8,196 nucleotides of DNA from JBHGBM01 sp041946965. Lineage in GTDB: Bacteria; Acidobacteriota; Terriglobia; Bryobacterales; Bryobacteraceae. This document shows, one piece after another, positions 6,037 to 8,196 of this stretch (within the stretch, counting starts at the first letter, position 1; each line of letters opens with the position of its first letter). The translations under genes were made by a program, and so were the position numbers. The notes under the pieces were generated by a model. That model saw nothing but the letters and a program-made list of their open reading frames with translations, was not told where the DNA came from and searched no databases. Where the stretch lies: assembly GCA_041946965.1 (NCBI GenBank), contig JBHGBM010000135.1, forward strand, positions 1 to 8,196, in the 5' to 3' direction.

Positions 6037-7454
6037 ATCTCACGCAGCTATTTGACCTCTCTTTCCAGGGACGCCGCGAGCGGGTCGCCCTGGAGTTCGC
6101 CGGCCGTTGCTATACCTTCGGGGACATCGACGAGCGCAGCAACCGCATGGCCGCGCTGCTCACCGCGCGCGGGCTCACCGCGGGCGACCGCCTTTGCGTG
6201 TACCTCGGCAACTGCGTGGAGGTGATCGATCTTTTTCTCGCCTGCGCGAAGACGGGCGTGATCTGCGTGCCCATCAACATTCTGTACCGCGAGCGGGAAA
6301 TTGCCCACATTCTTCGCGACGCGGAGCCGAAAGCGCTGGTGGCATCACAGCCTGTGCCGGGCGCCGTGCCTGTCTGGCGGGTTGACGAGCTGCATCCGCC
6401 CGAGGATGCGGCGCGCCCGGCGGTAACGCTCGACGGCGACGCCCCGGCGGCGCTGGTCTACACTTCCGGCACGACCGGCGCCTCCAAGGGCGCCATCCTG
6501 ACCCACAACAACTTCGCCGCCAACGCCCTGAACCTGGTGACCTGCTGGCAAGTCGCCGCGAGCGACCGCTTTTTGCTGGCGCTGCCGCTGTTCCACGTAC
6601 ACGCGCTCGGCAACGGGTTGCACTGCTGGCTGGTGTCCGGCTGCCGCATGCGGATGCTGGAGCGCTTTGAGCATCAGAAGGCGGCGGCGGAATTTCTGGA
6701 CTTCCGTCCCACGCTGTTCTTCGGCGTGCCGACCATGTACGTGCGGCTGCTCGATCTCCCGGCGGAAACCGCGCGCGAAATCGGCGGCGCCATGCGGCTC
6801 TTCGTCTCAGGGTCGGCGCCGTTGCCCGCGCAAGTGCTGGAAGAGTTCCGCGCAAAGTTCGGCCACACCATCCTGGAACGTTACGGGATGAGCGAAACCC
6901 TCATGAACATCTCCAACCCATACGCCGGAGAGCGCCGTCCGGGCGCCGTGGGTCTGCCTTTGCCCGGCATATCGGTGCGGCTGGTGGACGGGGAGGTGCA
7001 ACTGCGCGGGCCGAACGTTTTCTCCGGCTACTGGCGGCGAGAGGAAGCTACGCGCGCGGCATTTGAAGACGGCTGGTTCAAGACCGGCGACATGGCGGAA
7101 TGCTCACCCGACGGCTACTATACGCTGCTCGGCCGCAAGAGCGACCTGATCATCTCCGGCGGCTTCAATATCTACCCGCGAGAGATCGAGGAGTTCCTGC
7201 TCGAGCAGGAGGAAGTCGCCGAAGCGGCGGTGGTGGGGATGCCGGACCGGCTGCGGGGCGAAGTGCCCGTGGCCTACATTGTCCCGCGCAGTCCCTTCGA
7301 ACCCGCCGCGCTGGAGACGCGCTGCCGGGAGAAGTTGGCGTCCTTCAAGGTGCCACGCGCATTCGTAAGCGTGGACAAACTGCCCCGTACGGCCCTGGGT
7401 AAGGTGCAGAAGCATCTGCTGCCGAAGTGGGACAGTGCATGCGGGGTGGGTTGA
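6033..7454 (+). CDS. MatB-like acyl-CoA synthetase, probable malonyl-CoA synthetase
   Basis: The protein has 473 residues and belongs to the ANL adenylating superfamily (acid + ATP + CoA to acyl-CoA + AMP + PPi). Motifs in order are the P-loop YTSGTTGASKG (143-153), LPLFHVHALGNGL (184-196), VSGSAPLP (258-265), ERYGMSET (282-289), NPYAGERRPGAVGLPLPG (295-312), TGD (351-353), GRKSDLIISGGFNIYP (367-382) and the C-terminal catalytic Lys457 in PRTALGKVQK. The HVH after the LPLF block, the Arg283 just before YGMSE and the SNPYxGERRPGxVGxPLPG run are features of malonyl-CoA synthetases, where His and Arg hold the free carboxylate. A related small dicarboxylate such as methylmalonate is possible. The length is somewhat short of the ~500 usual for MatB. 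No malonyl-CoA decarboxylase gene is in the window. The ATG overlaps the transporter stop by four bases, with a weak GGGA upstream. Confidence 0.85.
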   Translation: MNLTQLFDLSFQGRRERVALEFAGRCYTFGDIDERSNRMAALLTARGLTAGDRLCVYLGNCVEVIDLFLACAKTGVICVPINILYREREIAHILRDAEPKALVASQPVPGAVPVWRVDELHPPEDAARPAVTLDGDAPAALVYTSGTTGASKGAILTHNNFAANALNLVTCWQVAASDRFLLALPLFHVHALGNGLHCWLVSGCRMRMLERFEHQKAAAEFLDFRPTLFFGVPTMYVRLLDLPAETAREIGGAMRLFVSGSAPLPAQVLEEFRAKFGHTILERYGMSETLMNISNPYAGERRPGAVGLPLPGISVRLVDGEVQLRGPNVFSGYWRREEATRAAFEDGWFKTGDMAECSPDGYYTLLGRKSDLIISGGFNIYPREIEEFLLEQEEVAEAAVVGMPDRLRGEVPVAYIVPRSPFEPAALETRCREKLASFKVPRAFVSVDKLPRTALGKVQKHLLPKWDSACGVG

Positions 7455-7516
7455 GGCAGACGGACACCCCCAACCGGTTTCTCCAGTTGCAAGGCCGGAT
7501 CCGGTCTTAAGCCCGG

Positions 7517-8062
7517 TTACTTGACGGTGATAGGCGCCGTGGCGACGGTGTCCTCCCAGGCCATCTTCAATTCGCCCTTGTTGCCGTCCGTGGAGGTGAG
7601 CGTGATGGCGAAGGTTTCCGCCGGCGCGGACGCCTTGCTCATCTGCATGGGCACGCGGCCCAGGTCCTGGTCCTGGTTGTAGACCGTGCCCCACTGGCCC
7701 GTCTGCTTGTTGACAATGAGCTGCCAGCGGTCCGCCTCGGGCCAGACGTAGAGAGTGTATTCGCCCTTGGGCACGTCGAGCGCGCCGATTTGCAGGTCGG
7801 CTTCGGTCTTGAGCGTGGTGGCCTTGTTGGCGCCCGCGCGCCACACCTTGCCGTAGGGCACCAGCCCGCCGAAGATCTTGCGCCCGCGCATGGAGGGCGC
7901 CGAGTAGTCGATGGTGATGTTCTTGCCGCCAATGGCGGCGGAAGCCTGGGCGGGCGGGCTAAGCGGCGCCTTCTTCTGCTTCTTCTGATCCTGCGCCGAT
8001 CCCAAGGCCAGCAGCCCGGCCACCAGCAACCCGGCAGACAGAACGTACAGAACCTGTCGCAT
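7517..8062 (-). CDS. Exported DUF2911 domain protein
   Basis: The protein has 181 residues. A signal peptide is clear: Arg2, a hydrophobic core at about 4-20, and a likely signal peptidase I site after GSA (21-23). A Lys/Gln-rich linker (25-31) leads to the DUF2911 domain (about 45-180). Its hallmark block is IDYSAPSMRGRKIFGGLVPY (51-70), continued by GKVWRAGANKATTL (71-84), PKGEYTLYVWP (98-108), WQLIVNK (113-119) and WGTVYNQDQDLGRVP (124-138). The family has no established function; members are secreted or periplasmic, small, and common in Acidobacteriota and Bacteroidota. The ATG at 8062 has AGGAG six bases upstream. The gene is convergent with the acyl-CoA synthetase gene and probably unrelated to it. 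Confidence 0.92.
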   Translation of the reverse strand: MRQVLYVLSAGLLVAGLLALGSAQDQKKQKKAPLSPPAQASAAIGGKNITIDYSAPSMRGRKIFGGLVPYGKVWRAGANKATTLKTEADLQIGALDVPKGEYTLYVWPEADRWQLIVNKQTGQWGTVYNQDQDLGRVPMQMSKASAPAETFAITLTSTDGNKGELKMAWEDTVATAPITVK

Positions 8063-8068
8063 GTTTCT

Positions 8069-8073
8069 CTCCT
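8069..8073 (-). promoter_or_regulatory. Ribosome binding site of the DUF2911 gene
   Basis: AGGAG read on the minus strand, six bases before the ATG at 8062. It confirms the start and places the signal peptide at the N-terminus. Confidence 0.75.
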
Positions 8074-8167
8074 GTGACCATTTAACCGCGAAGTGAGCCG
8101 TTGCGGCGGAATTCTCTCACGCCATCGTCAATTTGTCGGCTCTCCGCAGGAATTCGGTAGGACCCGC

Positions 8168-8196
8168 ATTTTATGCCGCTTTCTGAAAGACCACAA
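8168..8196 (-). promoter_or_regulatory. Possible promoter of the DUF2911 gene
   Basis: On the minus strand, TTGTGG (three of six) at the very window edge and TAAAAT (five of six) are 17 bases apart. Transcription from here would give a leader of roughly 95-100 bases. I see no gene or clear riboswitch fold in the leader (8074-8167). A TTGACG also occurs in it but has no -10 at the right distance. Confidence 0.3.

Noticed and set aside
7472..7518. Short palindromes AACCGGTT and CCGGATCCGG in the gap between the convergent ligase and DUF2911 genes, as a terminator or operator
   Set aside because: They have no loop for a hairpin and no T-tract, and CCGG words are expected by chance in such GC-rich DNA.
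8109..8158. Two GGAATTC words in the DUF2911 upstream region as a regulator binding pair
   Set aside because: Only seven bases each and without further shared flanks, so chance is the simplest explanation.
1..8196. CRISPR array accompanying the csm genes
   Set aside because: No regularly spaced direct repeats were seen in any gap; all intergenic stretches are shorter than about 140 bases.

Overview
The window is GC-rich, gene-dense bacterial DNA with a strong G/C preference at third codon positions. It has short or no gaps between genes and no RNA gene, transposon or CRISPR array that I can see. The best guess for the host is an Acidobacteriota-like bacterium. This rests on a secreted DUF2911 protein, an FxLYD-type membrane protein, the GC content and the occasional GTG/TTG starts. 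It is an inference from gene content, not a proven placement.

Left part (1-2524, + strand): the 3' part of a type III-A (Csm) CRISPR effector operon. It holds the C-terminal half of Csm3 (cut by the window edge), complete Csm4 and complete Csm5. The genes overlap by 1 nt and 4 nt, so they are very likely translationally coupled. Together these proteins form the crRNA-bound backbone and 5'-end/3'-end caps of the Csm complex. Cas10, Csm2, any Csm6/Can1 effector, Cas6, adaptation genes and the array are not in view; some probably lie upstream of position 1. Eleven bases after csm5 sits a small single-pass membrane protein (2536-2991) with an Arg-rich cytosolic tail and an FxLYD-like outer domain. 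Whether it belongs to the CRISPR operon or only follows it is open.

Middle and right part (3001-7454): a stand-alone two-ACT-domain protein on the minus strand is divergent from a three-gene + strand operon. The operon encodes an amidase-signature hydrolase, an MFS transporter (TTG start, 3 nt after the amidase stop) and a MatB-like acyl-CoA (probably malonyl-CoA) synthetase (4-nt ATGA overlap with the transporter gene). Read as a pathway, this suggests uptake of a small amide or carboxylate, hydrolysis of the amide, and activation of the freed acid to a CoA thioester. The ACT protein could sense an amino acid or related ligand. The intergenic region between the ACT gene and the amidase gene holds possible overlapping divergent promoters.

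Right edge (7517-8196): a convergent minus-strand gene for an exported DUF2911 protein with a clear signal peptide and ribosome binding site, followed by about 134 bases of upstream region holding a possible promoter. No stretch of more than 300 bases lacks a gene.
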